Under the pieces are notes generated by a model. That model was not told the origin of the DNA, ran no database searches, and saw nothing but the letters and a program-made list of their open reading frames with translations. This document shows positions 10,767 through 21,400 of a stretch of DNA of 64,000 bases, piece after piece (positions within the stretch are counted from its first letter, which is position 1; each line of letters opens with the position of its first letter). The position numbers and the translations under genes were made by a program. Source of the stretch: Oegoconia quadripuncta (taxonomy: Eukaryota; Arthropoda; Insecta; Lepidoptera; Autostichidae); the NCBI GenBank assembly GCA_949316235.1, contig OX438755.1, positions 21,103,151 through 21,167,150 on the forward strand, given 5' to 3'.

Positions 10767-11262
10767 AGGTAAAAATAGTGATAAACATGATGTCAATACA
10801 AGAAATAAAGATAAACTTGCAGGTCACATAAGCCGCCTCCGCAAAGTCAGTAATTCATTCAAAGGGCTATGTATACGCTTTTTCAATAAGGTCCCTGTTG
10901 ATATACAAAATCTTCCTTTCAATAAATTTAAAGATACCATAAAACAGAAGCTTATTAAGAAAGCATATTATAAAATAAAGGATTATTTGAATGATAAACA
11001 TTCATGGGCATAACCAGCCCGTTTGCATAACCAGGCTATTTCAAATTAAATAATGAAATATTATAATATAAAATAATAATTAATAATTTTGTAATATAAA
11101 AACCTTTTTTTTTTAAAGCAACCTCTCGAGTTTCTTGCTTGTTTTTCTCAGGGGAAAATTGCCTTTTGAACAAGCTGTAGCTTTAAAAATGTAAAAGGTG
11201 ACTATTTTAAGTGTACCCTGTGTACCTACAAAATAAAGCAATAATGATTTCGACTTTGATAC
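10767..11262 (+). mobile_element. LINE-1, 5'-truncated 3' end
   Basis: It aligns with 58870-59370. It encodes the C-terminal stretch [20 protein letters not shown] onward, with a stop after the HSWA end, then the 3' UTR with GTTTCTTGCTTG and AATAAAGCAA. The copy begins exactly at a junction with SINE-A, consistent with insertion of a truncated LINE into it. Confidence 0.85.
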
Positions 11263-12820
11263 TTAAAACCAAACTACTAAACTACGATATATATGTTCTC
11301 ATATTTTATTCAACGCGGCCAGTATCAAGAAGCTTCAGGAAGGTCCACCTAGACATATGTTACCTTTAAGTACCTAAACGAATACAGTATACCTCGCCAT
11401 ATGCTCACCATAAAAAGACAGTGTCAAATTATTATTATTTTTTTTGCAATCTTATTTAAAGAGCTTAGTAATTTCATTCACTATGTCGCTCTGTAATGAC
11501 TCAGTGAATATTTACACCCTATTATTTATACCGACTCTGACTAATTTATATATTGCCCTGGCCATTTCGGATATAGGGAATGCCAAGTGTCAAATTATGA
11601 AATAATATTAGCTAATGATATTAGTTTTTTAATTTTTTTAGTTCTAATGGGCGATTTTCTGATCGCTTAGTAAGGTGGTTCAAAGTGGCTCGAAAGATGG
11701 CGCTAACAGATGGGGCCTCTTATATTTCTTACATATTAATTTAATTTCTACGTTGTCCAGAGCCACGCCTAAACTTAAAAACAAAAATATATGTAAAAAA
11801 AAAATCGTTAGCCATTGGAAAGTCGCCCATACTGTCTTTGGTGGCAGCAACTACTCTACAGGGGGGGACTGAAAATCAGCAACACTGCTGAGTCCCTACC
11901 CATTCATCACAATACTGTGATTCTCGATTCTATGTATGCTTGTGTTTTTTTTCTTTTTTGTGATGAATAAATACCTTTTATTTATTTTATTATAAATTAG
12001 CAAAACATTTTGATTTAATACCCACCGTTTTTCGACGCGGATTAAAAATATAATATCACACGAAAAAAATTGAAATACAATAAAATAAATCCTACGCTTA
12101 ACAACTGCAGATATCACTTTTAAACATGTAGTTCACAATGACATAATACGAATAGATAGATGAAGTCGAACTAATTGAAGTCAAGTTCCAAAGTTGGCTT
12201 CGAGCAATCCTCAGCTTAAGTTGGACTTAAGATTTAAGCCGAGCTCGAAGTGCTCTCAACGGGGCCATTCACAGAATTGCGCTCATTATGTTTGGATGTA
12301 CTTCTTCCTTTTTGTTCTTTCAATTTCGGTGGCAATGTGTCTTGTTGATTCCGCGGTGTTGACTGAATGAGGTTTTGTGATCTCGGCTCTTAATAGGCAC
12401 GACTCACTTCGGGATGGCAATATTTAGGATAACATTTCTTTGCTTTTTTGCTTTTTATCCGACTGCCCAAGAGAGGAGGGTAATGTTTTTCGAGTTTTTT
12501 GTATGTATGTAAATAATATTAGAGATGGGTGAGGGTGGATGGTGGGTTCGGGTGTGGGCGTTGCTAGCGACCGGGACGGTGCCAGTCGCATGGTAAAAGG
12601 TGGCTCGGGCAAAGGCGATATTATTGCAAACTACTATAGGTGAATATACAAACCTGAGATGATTTCTGTTGAAGAGAAAACATGTGCACGCCCCTCGTGC
12701 CATACAACTTGGCCCTCGCGTGCAGTCTGTGGAATTCAACCGGAGTAGTCTACAATTCCTCCTTGCCCAAATCCCATGATCAACTTCTTACTAGCTAACG
12801 ACTCACCGGATCCTTCCAAG
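11263..12820. other. No gene seen; one repeat-like patch at about 11800-11960
   Basis: No host gene is recognisable. The patch GGTGGCAGCAACTACT...CTGAAAATCAGCA near 11840-11885 recurs at about 50485-50525 and is probably the 3' part of an unplaced element. The rest, including GC-richer 12500-12780, shows no repeat match within the window. Confidence 0.5.
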
Positions 12821-13082
12821 CGTCGGTGATAATGGTAATCAAATCACTCACAGTCGGTGATGTGTTCAGTGGAGCTCCGACTCCTTTGAAGGCTTGTAGT
12901 ACTCGTAAAAGTGTCTGTCATTTTCGATGTGCAGACCTTATATTACCGTACCAGGTAGGCGATACCAGCGCCACCAGGGTTTACTTCCCATTAACCGCGT
13001 ATTATGGTAGTCAGTTGACCGTTCGAATAATGAATTCCATCGCTAATTTATCGCTATCTGCGACATATGTAATAATGATAAT

Positions 13083-13577
13083 AATAAATATTTCGGACAC
13101 TTACACCAATCATCAATCAATCAATCAAGCAAGTACACTTTATTGCACAAAATTCTACAATACACTTCTTAAATATAGCTTCAAAAAAATTATAATTGTA
13201 CAACCAGGCGGTCTTATCGCTATTATTATACTATCGATTTCTACCAGACAACCTATGAGTAGAGAAAAAAAAAAGTAGAACGGGATAAAAGCAAGTAGGT
13301 CTGTGCATCAATGATTAAAAAAAAATATATATAAAATAATAGATACCAAACAATCATCTAGACCCAAACTAAGCAACGCTTGTACTAGACTATACTACTA
13401 CTACTACTACTACTACTAGATAACGGATAAACATACATAAATATTTATATAAACATCCATGACTCAGGAATAAATGTTCATATCCATCACACAAACATTT
13501 ACCCGTCGCGGGCTTCGAACCCGCAACCGTTGGTTTCGCTGACAGGGTCACTATCCACTACACCAATCGGTCGTCAA
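13083..13577 (-). mobile_element. SINE-C copy split by an insertion
   Basis: The complement of the tail lies at 13083-13112 and the rest resumes at about 13350, ending with the complement of the head at 13577. The inserted piece is a LINE-2 tail. A TAC repeat (about eight units, 13393-13418) lies within the distal part. Confidence 0.75.
13113..13345 (-). mobile_element. LINE-2 3' tail inserted in SINE-C
   Basis: It begins with CAATCAATCAATCAAG and then GTACACTTTATTGCACAAAA, the complement of the LINE-2 3' end, followed by CCAGGCGGTCTTATCGC. The same order is seen at 55280-55370 and 48065-48165. Flanking CAATCAT on both sides looks like a target duplication. Confidence 0.65.
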
Positions 13578-13589
13578 TGTATGTCCGTT

Positions 13590-13720
13590 TGGCGCATTCT
13601 GTGGCTTGACCGATTTCGAAGTGCATGGTGTCGTTAGATTCGTCTTGATACCTGTGTCATAGTATATACATTTTATGGTAATAAATCTAACATAAATCGT
13701 CCGCAAAATACAAAATATGC
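13590..13720. repeat. Repeat shared with 30105-30230
   Basis: The block around ATTTCGAAGTGCATGGTGTC and ATTCGTCTTGATACC is the approximate complement of CATGCACTTCGAAATTAGTC and its surroundings at 30140-30200. Its class is unknown. Confidence 0.45.
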
Positions 13721-13756
13721 CGTCGGGTTTTTTGGTTTTAAATAGTTTTTAAACCA

Positions 13757-13890
13757 GATAAATAAGATAGCCAGTCCCCCAAATAATATGGGGTTTCCGG
13801 GTCAGTACGCTACCACCTTCGGCCTCATCTTCACTTAACATCAGGTGTGATTGAGGTCTAGTGCTAACCCGTTGTGGATAAAAAAAAAAT
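13757..13890 (+). mobile_element. SINE-A 3' half
   Basis: From AAATAAGATAGCCAGTCCCC to the tail TAACCCGTTGTGGATAAAAA. The head is missing. Confidence 0.85.
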
Positions 13891-14545
13891 TAGTTCTCAT
13901 GCAAATTATAATCACCCTAAAGATTGTATAAGCTTTGGAGATGCCACTTTCACATGCAGAATTTACAGATTGTTAAATCAGACGTTAACTGTCATAAATT
14001 ATGACAAAGATACGTTAAGCCAAACATTTAAAGAAATTAATATTTTAACATTTTCGTCACAATATAATGTATATGAAAATCTTGTATATGTTAAGAGAAA
14101 TATATATTCATTCGAGAAACATTGTGACCGACATAATGTCAATACAAGGAACAAAAATCAATTAGCTGTACCTTTTAGTAGACCTAGTAAAGTTAGTAAG
14201 TCATTCAAAGGTGAATGTGTGCGCTTCTACAACAAGGTTCCCCTGGATATACGGAACCTTCCGCTTAATAAATTTAAACATATTATAAAACAAAAATTAT
14301 GTAAAAAGGGATATTACAAAATTTCAGACTACATTAATGATAGTAATCCATGGGATTAAACGGCTCCTCTAACTTTTCTAGATTGTAAATGACTGATTGA
14401 AAAGGGACACACCCTCGGAGTTCTCGCTAGCTCTTCTCAGTAGCGGTCGCGTTCTGAGCTAGTGGTAATTTAAAAACAAGTGACGTTCATAAGTGCATAT
14501 TGTATTGCCTACATGAATAAATGATTTTCATTTCATAAATACCTA
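13891..14545 (+). pseudogene. LINE-1 subfamily, truncated RT C-terminus and 3' end
   Basis: The frame ending at 14359 encodes the C-terminal part of a LINE-1-type [22 protein letters not shown], then NVNTRNKNQLAVP, NKVPLDIRNLPLNKFKHI and YYKISDYINDSNPWD, with a stop. It is clearly related to but diverged from the copy at 57-59 kb, so it is a second subfamily. The 3' UTR ends near AATGATTTTCATTTC. There is no RT catalytic part, so it is a 5'-truncated relic. Confidence 0.8.
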
Positions 14546-14847
14546 TGAGAGTATGGTAGTGTAGTGCATGGATGAGTGTAAACAGATGGAAAGAGGCAAG
14601 ATGAGATAGTTACCGTTCACGGAATCAATCGTCAATTAGTTTCTTCAACTGTTAAGCGCTAACGAGCTCGAGTTCAGGGAGAGAAAGAATAACCACAATT
14701 ACTCGAAAATGGAAAAAATTATTGAATATTTGTGTAAAGTGCGAAAAATATTTGAAATAAGTATTCACAACGGGTCAGGGCTTGGCTTCAATCAGTTATC
14801 TAAGCAATCTACGTAAATCCATAGCAATGATGCAATAATTGTGACGA

Positions 14848-14975
14848 AAAAAATTCAAAGGCATGTGAAGTCTGCAACCCGCATTGAGCTAGCGTGGTGG
14901 ACCATGGCCCATATAATATACGAGGGAAGGCCTATATCCCTGCAGTGGAATGTTTATGGGCTGATGATGACGGTG
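14848..14975 (+). mobile_element. SINE-D 3' fragment
   Basis: Matches the last 125 bp of the copy at 9660-9972: AATTCAAAGGCATGTGAA, GAGGGAAGGCCTATATCCC and a GATGATGA end. Confidence 0.7.
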
Positions 14976-15089
14976 ATGAACTCTTTAGATCCCTAGCCTG
15001 CCTATACGTACAAAGTTTCATTACAATCGGTCTACTCATTTCGAAGTTTATTGAAATTTCGTGTGGGTAAACTTTCTTAATATTTTATT

Positions 15090-15150
15090 GGAACACCCAA
15101 ACACTTTAGTTTGGGATATTTCTGACCATCCAATTTGGGATAAAGGTTTG
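15090..15150 (-). repeat. Short repeat with TTTGGGATAT, three places in window
   Basis: Contains GGAACACCCAAACAC and TTTGGGATAAAGG. These are complements of the blocks at 56905-56990 and 61370-61432. Confidence 0.45.
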
Positions 15151-15586
15151 TCAATATATTCAAGAGCACTCTGTTATGTATCACATTTCCATAAATAAAC
15201 GTTTTGTGGTACAATTTGTAAGAGTTTCCTAACTCGTGTAAGAGTAATTCCATTCATGCATGATTGAAAGAAACTTAAACTCTTAAAGCCGAGCTGGAAT
15301 CGAACCCGCTACTGTAAAGTTTATCGTGAAACGTGCTCTCAACGTTCCGCGATACAGCTTTAGTGCAAGTTTGGAAAGCGATTTGAAATTTTTCCTAGAA
15401 ATTCTTTGTATGATCTCAATATTTCTGGAATCCCAAGCGATTTCTACTTGAGTAAATTTGTTTTCACCGCAAAATGCTTTTGCTAGGGAAATATATACGG
15501 TGATATTCAAACGTAATATAGAAATTCCCCGTATAATCTTTCGTCCAAATAAGTTCTACTAGATACATAAAACGTTTACTTACATA
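15151..15586. other. No gene seen
   Basis: A minus-strand frame at 15283-15510 has no domain signature. No repeat recognised. Confidence 0.5.
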
Positions 15587-15830
15587 CTAGCTGTTACCCG
15601 CGACTTCGCCCGCGTAGAATTCGTTCTACTACCAAATGCGTCACTCTATGAACAAAAGCACTCCCACTAATAATACCTATCCTGCAGGAACCACAGACTT
15701 TTTCGGGATAAAAAGTAGCCTACATGTTAAACCAGGTCCTTGTTTGTTTTCCAACCAAATTTCAACGAAATCCATCCAGCAGTTTAGGCGTGAAGAGGTA
15801 ATAAACGTGCAAACACACAAACAAGTTTTT
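15587..15830 (+). repeat. Interspersed repeat, ACTAGCTGTTACCCGCG family
   Basis: It starts TACTAGCTGTTACCCGCGAC and TTCGCCCGCG, continues through TTTTCGGGATAAAAAGTAGC, and ends with GTGCAAACACACAAACA. Related copies are at 38030 and 41875 (plus) and 6131-6512 (minus). Its class is uncertain. Confidence 0.65.
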
Positions 15831-16256
15831 ATGACATTTAGTTTTAATGACATCTCTAAAATCAGTTATTGTTTTATAATGAGTCAATTGGAAATTATTA
15901 CTGTTAAAATTACTCATACTCGAAACCTTTATTTTTAATAAGCAACATTTGAGCATCATCAATTATTGGCAGCGCATCTAAATGCCCTTTGTCATAGATC
16001 TATTTTTATTGTAGTTATAGTGTGTAGTGTATAAGCCTGAAGAGGCCAGATCCAGAGATTATCCCAAAATTATGTATATCTTTTTGTTACCTGGTTCTAT
16101 GCACGAATAAACCATTTCATTTCACTTCATTTCAACGTTCGCATTTATAATATTAGTTGGGATTCACACATACAAAACACGTACACCCATATTAGTACTA
16201 TATTAATTATGTGTCTATAGACTTACTGCGTATTACTGCGTATGGACCAACCCTTA

Positions 16257-16391
16257 GATTACGTAACTTCATCGGTAGTGTTATCGATTACGTTGACCAA
16301 TAAGAAACCGTTAAATTGCCGAGCGAGCGATGAGCCAACCAATCACATGTCAGAACGTAACCGATGACGATAACGATGAAATTATGTAATA
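16257..16391. mobile_element. Short MITE, TIR about 37 bp
   Basis: The left end ATTACGTAACTTCATCGGTA and the complement of the right end ATTACATAATTTCATCGTTA agree at about three quarters of positions over 37 bp. It is 135 bp long and non-coding. Only one copy is seen here. Confidence 0.5.
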
Positions 16392-16574
16392 GAACACCAG
16401 GTCGTTCAATCAAAATGACACCACATCATTGGTGGTAAAACGTGAGTTTGGAACCAATTGGAACCAATGTGTTTTTGGTAACCTTGTAGTTTTTTTCACT
16501 TGATCAAATTTCAAGCTGGATATAAACAATGAAATTGTCCAATATGAACTCAACGTTGTTAAGTTATGTATGTA

Positions 16575-17021
16575 TTAGGACCTTACCTATGAAATTGGCG
16601 TTTTGTATGAAGAATTTCATTAAGACTGTTTTCTCCATACAAACATTTTTGATTTTTTTTTGGGAACGGCAAATCCAAATTTAGCTAAACTTTGTGTGTA
16701 TTATCGGATAATACTAAGTTAAGTATAGGCAGCGTTAATTTTTAAAAGTAACCGCTTTATATAAGTTTCAGCGAATCTAAGAAATGATTATGGGAAGCAC
16801 ATGAAAAAAGCTCTGTTCAAATTTTTTTTATTATGTGATTTAGCCCAGAAATTAAAAAATATTTCATGTGAAACCTTGAAGTAATTTGTTTTATATTTCG
16901 AAAATGGAATACCATTTTCGAAATATAAAACAAATTTGGATGTAGCTTTGAAAAACGCTGGAAGTGGTAAATATGATTAACGAAGAAAAAAAAACTCCAA
17001 TTTAAAGTAAAGACCCAATAT
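16575..17021 (+). mobile_element. MITE-M copy 2 with an extra hairpin
   Basis: It has the same ends and body as copy 1. Near the centre this copy has a perfect inverted repeat: TTTTATATTTCGAAAATGG, a 3-nt spacer, then its complement (about 16888-16934). The other copies have only one of the two arms. Confidence 0.8.
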
Positions 17022-17082
17022 TAAGACGGAGGTATTTATTGTCATGATCAAAAAATGCAGATTAAGCTACATACGTATTCAA

Positions 17083-17745
17083 AGTCAAAGTCAAAAGTGC
17101 TTTATTTTGTAGGTACACAGAGTACACTTAAAATAGCAAATTTTACATATTTTAAGCTTGTTCAAAATGCAATTTTCCCCTGAGAAGGACAAGCAAGAAA
17201 CCCGAAGGGTTGCTCTTTTAAAATCAGGCTTTGATTTTACATAAAGATTTTTATATTTCATTATTAATTGTGAAATCGCCTGGCATGCGAACGATCGGTT
17301 TATGTCCAGGGATGATTATCATCTAAATAGTCTGATATTTTATAATATGCTTTGTTAATAAGTTTCTGTTTTATAGTATCTTTAAATTTATTGAAAGGAA
17401 GATTTTGTATATCAACAGGAACCTCATTAAAAAAGCGTATACATAACCCTTTGAATGAATTACTGACTTTGCGGAGGCGACTTATGTGACCTGCAAGTTT
17501 ATCTTTATTTCTTGTATTGACATCATGTTTATCACTATTTTTCCTAAATGATGCTATATTTTTTTTGATCATGTCAATCATGTCAATTTCACCGGTTTTA
17601 AATATATCAAGCAGCTCATAAAACACGCGTGTGTTATAACCGCGTATTGTGAAGTCATATTCAATTGGAATTTTGTATATCAACTGGAACCTTATTCTCG
17701 CGCCTTTACCTTTACCAACCCTTCCATTCGCGCTTTCGCTATACA
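17083..17745 (-). pseudogene. LINE-1 3' end, 5'-truncated
   Basis: Starts with AAAGTCAAAGTCAAAAG, the complement of the TTTGAC tail, then the 3' UTR. The minus-strand frame (17300-17746) then encodes [20 protein letters not shown] to [15 protein letters not shown] with its stop. Residues upstream of GYNTRVFYELLDIF do not match other copies, so the 5' part is rearranged. Confidence 0.8.
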
Positions 17746-17939
17746 TATATCGCCTTCGTTATTGTCCTTTCACTAATTCGTTCTATACGCCCGAACCACC
17801 GTAACATAGTGCTTTCCATCTTACCCACTACGTCATCTTGCACGCCACACCATTCTCTAAACACAAAATTCTTTAATCCATCATTCCGAAGATCTCTTAC
17901 ATTCAGTCACTTGATATACTCATTTACACCGCATATTTC

Positions 17940-18246
17940 AACCGCCTCCGTGGCTCAATGTAAACAACATTGGGTTTACGATTCGGAGGTACATGTTTAA
18001 GTACTCGGTTTGGTTGGTGGTAGGGCATTTTAAAAATGTCCGCCTGGCTAGCTATCACCATCTTATCTGAATCTACCGCCAAGCAGCAATGTTAATAGCG
18101 TTGTTGTGTTCCGGTTGTCAGAGATAAGATAGTCAGTCCCGCAAATGTGTTGGGGTTTCCGGGCCAGTACGCTTTCACCTTCGACTTCATCTTCACTTAA
18201 CATCAGGTGTGATTGAGGTCAAGTACGAACCCGTCGTGCTTAAAAA
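17940..18246 (+). mobile_element. SINE-A copy with B box deleted
   Basis: Head ACCGCCTCCGTGGCTCAATG is intact, but sequence jumps from TTCGGAGGT straight to ACATGTTTAAG. This loses about 30 bp that hold the B box GGTTCGATCCC in other copies. The rest of the body and the A-rich tail are present. Confidence 0.85.
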
Positions 18247-18734
18247 TAACTCACAATCACCCATTACACACTGTGCTCAGTAGTTTTTCCGAAAGCATCA
18301 CGCATGATGATAACTGATCCCAAGATTTTATCGTAGGGCTGGGCACCCACATACACCACTCAAATCACAACATACACTCAAATCATAATACACAAACTAG
18401 TCAGTAGCAGCTTTATTCATTGCACATTTTGTTATTGTGATGATCACTAATGGATACCAATGTTATGTATCACCCAGTTGGGAATCAGCAGCTACTAATA
18501 TACAGTTGACGCTATAGTACAGGTTTAGACCCATTTTAGCGTCAATTACTCCCTCGTATGTTTCTTGGCCTCAGATTACTCTCTAATGTTATTAATTAAT
18601 TACATACATTGTAAAATATTTTTAACAGATTGTACTTTTAAGTAGGCTTACAGGAAATAAACATAGTATTATTATTATTACATTATTCAAAGTTATTAGT
18701 TAGTTACTCATCTTCATTGATTTTACTCCACATC
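18247..18734. other. No gene seen
   Basis: AT-rich sequence with no gene or shared repeat recognised. Confidence 0.5.
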
Positions 18735-19435
18735 AAAGTAAAGTTAAAGTCAAAGTCAAAAAATATTTATTTCGTAGGATAAAGATTATCACTTGAAAAC
18801 GTCACATTTTTTATCTTAATATTAAAATTATCGACATTATTGCTCATTCGCAAAGCAGATTCCCCAGAGAAGAATGAGCAAGAAACTCAGGGGTTGCTCT
18901 TTTAAATAAGTTTGGGTTACAATTATATTATATTGTATAATTAGGCTGAATATCGCCAAGCGGTCTATGTCCATGCTTGCTTATCATCCAGATAGTCAGA
19001 AATTTTATAATAGCCTTTGGTAAATAATGTCTGTTTTATGATGGTTTTGAATTTATTTAAAGGTAAATTTTGAATGTCCACTGGAACCTTATTATAAAAG
19101 CGTATACATTGCCCCTTAAATGACTTAGTGACTTTGTGTAAACGGCTGGCATGAACAGCAAGTTTATTTTTATATCTGGTATTAACATTATGTATATCAC
19201 TATTTTTCTTAAACGATTCTATATTTTTTCTTACATACATTAAGTTTTCGTAAATATATTGCGATGCTAATGTTAATATATTAATTTCTTTAAATTTATT
19301 CCTAAGAGACACTCTGGGGCCCAGTTTGTATGCTTCTGCCGTACCCAATATTCGCTCCCATGCAGGCTTGAAATGGTGCAGCAGTGACCCACGTAGGTAC
19401 GTTGGTAATTCCAGCCTGCTGGCGATCATGGCGCA
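18735..19435 (-). pseudogene. LINE-1 subfamily 3' end
   Basis: TTTGAC-type tail complement at 18738-18760, then 3' UTR. The minus-strand frame (18965-19429) encodes LRNKFKEINILTLASQYIYE through [18 protein letters not shown] to [15 protein letters not shown] and stop. The N-terminal 30 residues are unrelated to other copies, which indicates a rearranged or fused 5' side. No RT core remains. Confidence 0.8.
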
Positions 19436-20051
19436 TCAGGCGTAAATGCATCGCTCGTCATGCCATCGCCCTCATAACCCGTTTAATTTGAAGGAAAGTC
19501 ATTTGTCCGTGTTTATTACTGGCATTTCTTATTTCATTTCCAGTAACGAGTGTTGGAAGGCAGGGGCGTGGCATGAAATAGATCTCAGTGAATGCATCGG
19601 GGTCATATGGGGCGCATAAAGACGTCTTTACAGAGATAATGAACGGCTTTCTTTCAGCTGGTTACGCAGGGGAATAGTTGTTGGAAAAAAGTGATTTATG
19701 TCACGAAGCGTTATTTGGTGAGGGAAAAACTTCTAGACTGCAACTTATGCTGAGAAGGAGACCTTCTGTGATACCACTTTGCGACACCGAAAATTAATTT
19801 TTAAGAACTTTAGTCTATAAGAGAAACTGCTTAGCTATTTTTATTGTATACTGTAAACTACATTATGAGATAGGAGTACCTATTCTAACACATGAAAGTG
19901 GTTTGTGTACTACACTTTTATCTCACTCGGTCACAAACACACTGTAAATATTTTCACACTTTATGTTAAAATAATATGTGTGTCGCTAAATGGGTCAACT
20001 AAACGATTCATATTCTTAAAAACGAAAATTACGGCAAATGTAATGTAATGT
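19436..20051. other. No gene seen
   Basis: No gene, no repeat recognised. Confidence 0.5.
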
Positions 20052-20394
20052 AACCGCCTCCGTGGCTCAATGTAAACAACATTGGGTTTACGATTCGGAG
20101 GTCGCGGGTTCGATCCCCAGCGGGGTACATGTTTAAGTACTCGGTTTGGTTGGTGGTAGGGCATTTTAAATGTCCGCCTGGCTAGCTACCACCATCTTAT
20201 CTAAATCTGCCGCCAAGCAGCAATGTTAATCGCATTGTCGTGTCGTGTTCCGGTTGTCAGAGATAAGATAGCCAGTCCCCCCAAATGTGTTGGGGTTTCC
20301 GGGTCAGTACGCTTCCATCTTCGACCTCATCTTCACTTAACATCAGGTGTGATTGAGGTCAAGTACCAACCCGTTATGCATAAAAAAAAAAATG
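20052..20394 (+). mobile_element. SINE-A, full reference copy
   Basis: The best complete copy: ACCGCCTCCGTGGCTCAATG head (A-box region), GGGTTCGATCCCCAG B box, then CTCGGTTTGGTTGGTGGTAG, TCCGCCTGGCTAGCTACCAC, GGGTTTCCGGGTCAGTACG, CTTCACTTAACATCAGGTG and a tail CCCGTTATGCATAAAAA. The structure is that of a tRNA-derived SINE with an internal pol III promoter. More than twenty pieces of this family are in the window. Confidence 0.9.
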
Positions 20395-20668
20395 TTGACG
20401 ACCTATTTGGTGTAGTGGTTAGAAAGACTGCTGCTATACCAAAAGGTCGCGGGTTCGAATCCCGCTAGGGACATATGTTTGTATGATGAATACAGACATG
20501 TGTTCCCGAGTTATGGATGTTTTTCATTTATATATAATATGTATTTATTTACAAAAAAAATTTATTTGTGTAGTTTATCAACCATCTGGTATCCATAATA
20601 CAAGCCTAGTTGCTTAGTGTGGAACTAGATGGCGCTGTGTGTATGTCTAAGGATATTTATTATTAATT
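20395..20668 (+). mobile_element. SINE-B abutting SINE-A tail
   Basis: Starts GTTGACGACCTATTTGGTGT directly after the A-tail of the SINE-A copy, with B box GGGTTCGAATCCC, and ends GATGGCGCTGTGTGTATGTC then TATTTATTATT. Confidence 0.85.
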
Positions 20669-21136
20669 ATTATTATTATTTTTTATATTTGAATTGCTAA
20701 TGCGGTGTTTTCAAATCCTCCAACTTAGTCCATAAACACTTTTGTCACGGAATTCCACGAACACAATTGAAATTCAATCGGTTTTATAACGATTTCGAAT
20801 GGGATTTCCAATTGCCTAAAGTAAGGTTGGAATATAGTTTAAATTGACGTGTAAATCCGTTATTAGGGGTATTAGCAGGGTCTCCTTGTAACCCGGCGGG
20901 GTAGCTATACTTGTAGCTTGTCGACCGAAGGGTTTGAACTTGTAAATTGGTCGTTCGGGCTTGGCCATTTCGTATTAGTTTAATGAGCTGTATAGTGATG
21001 TCTATTATAGGATTAATTTCTTTCCCAAAGAAGGAGTTCTTAAATTTAAAGCATTTTTTTTTTGGTTGTTTGTTATGGTATGTATTCGTCAATTGTTGAC
21101 CGATTTTGATGATGATTTTTCTGTTTGATAGGGTTA
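20669..21136. other. No gene seen
   Basis: A minus-strand 128-codon frame (20784-21170) runs partly into the neighbouring SINE and has no recognisable domain. Confidence 0.45.
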
Positions 21137-21400
21137 AATAAATATCTTTTGCACATACACACAGCGCCATCTAGGTCCGCGGTAAGCATCTAGGCTTGTG
21201 TTATGGATACCAGATGGTTGATAAATTACACAAGCACATATTTTTTTTTTGTAAATAAATACATGTATAAATGAAAGACATCCATTAACTCGGGAACATA
21301 TGTCTGTATTCATCATACAAACATATTCCCCTAGCGGGATTCGAATCCGCGACCTTTCGGTATAGTAGCAGAGATTCTAACCACTACACCATACGGGTTT
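21137..21400 (-). mobile_element. SINE-B, full copy
   Basis: Complement of the SINE-B unit: CACACAGCGCCATCTAGGTC at left, and the B-box complement GGGATTCGAATCCGCGACC and head at right. Confidence 0.85.

Noticed and set aside
20052..20120. tRNA gene from A and B box-like sequence
   Set aside because: The same tRNA-like heads occur in more than a dozen SINE copies, are followed by SINE bodies and do not fold into intact anticodon arms as far as I can read.
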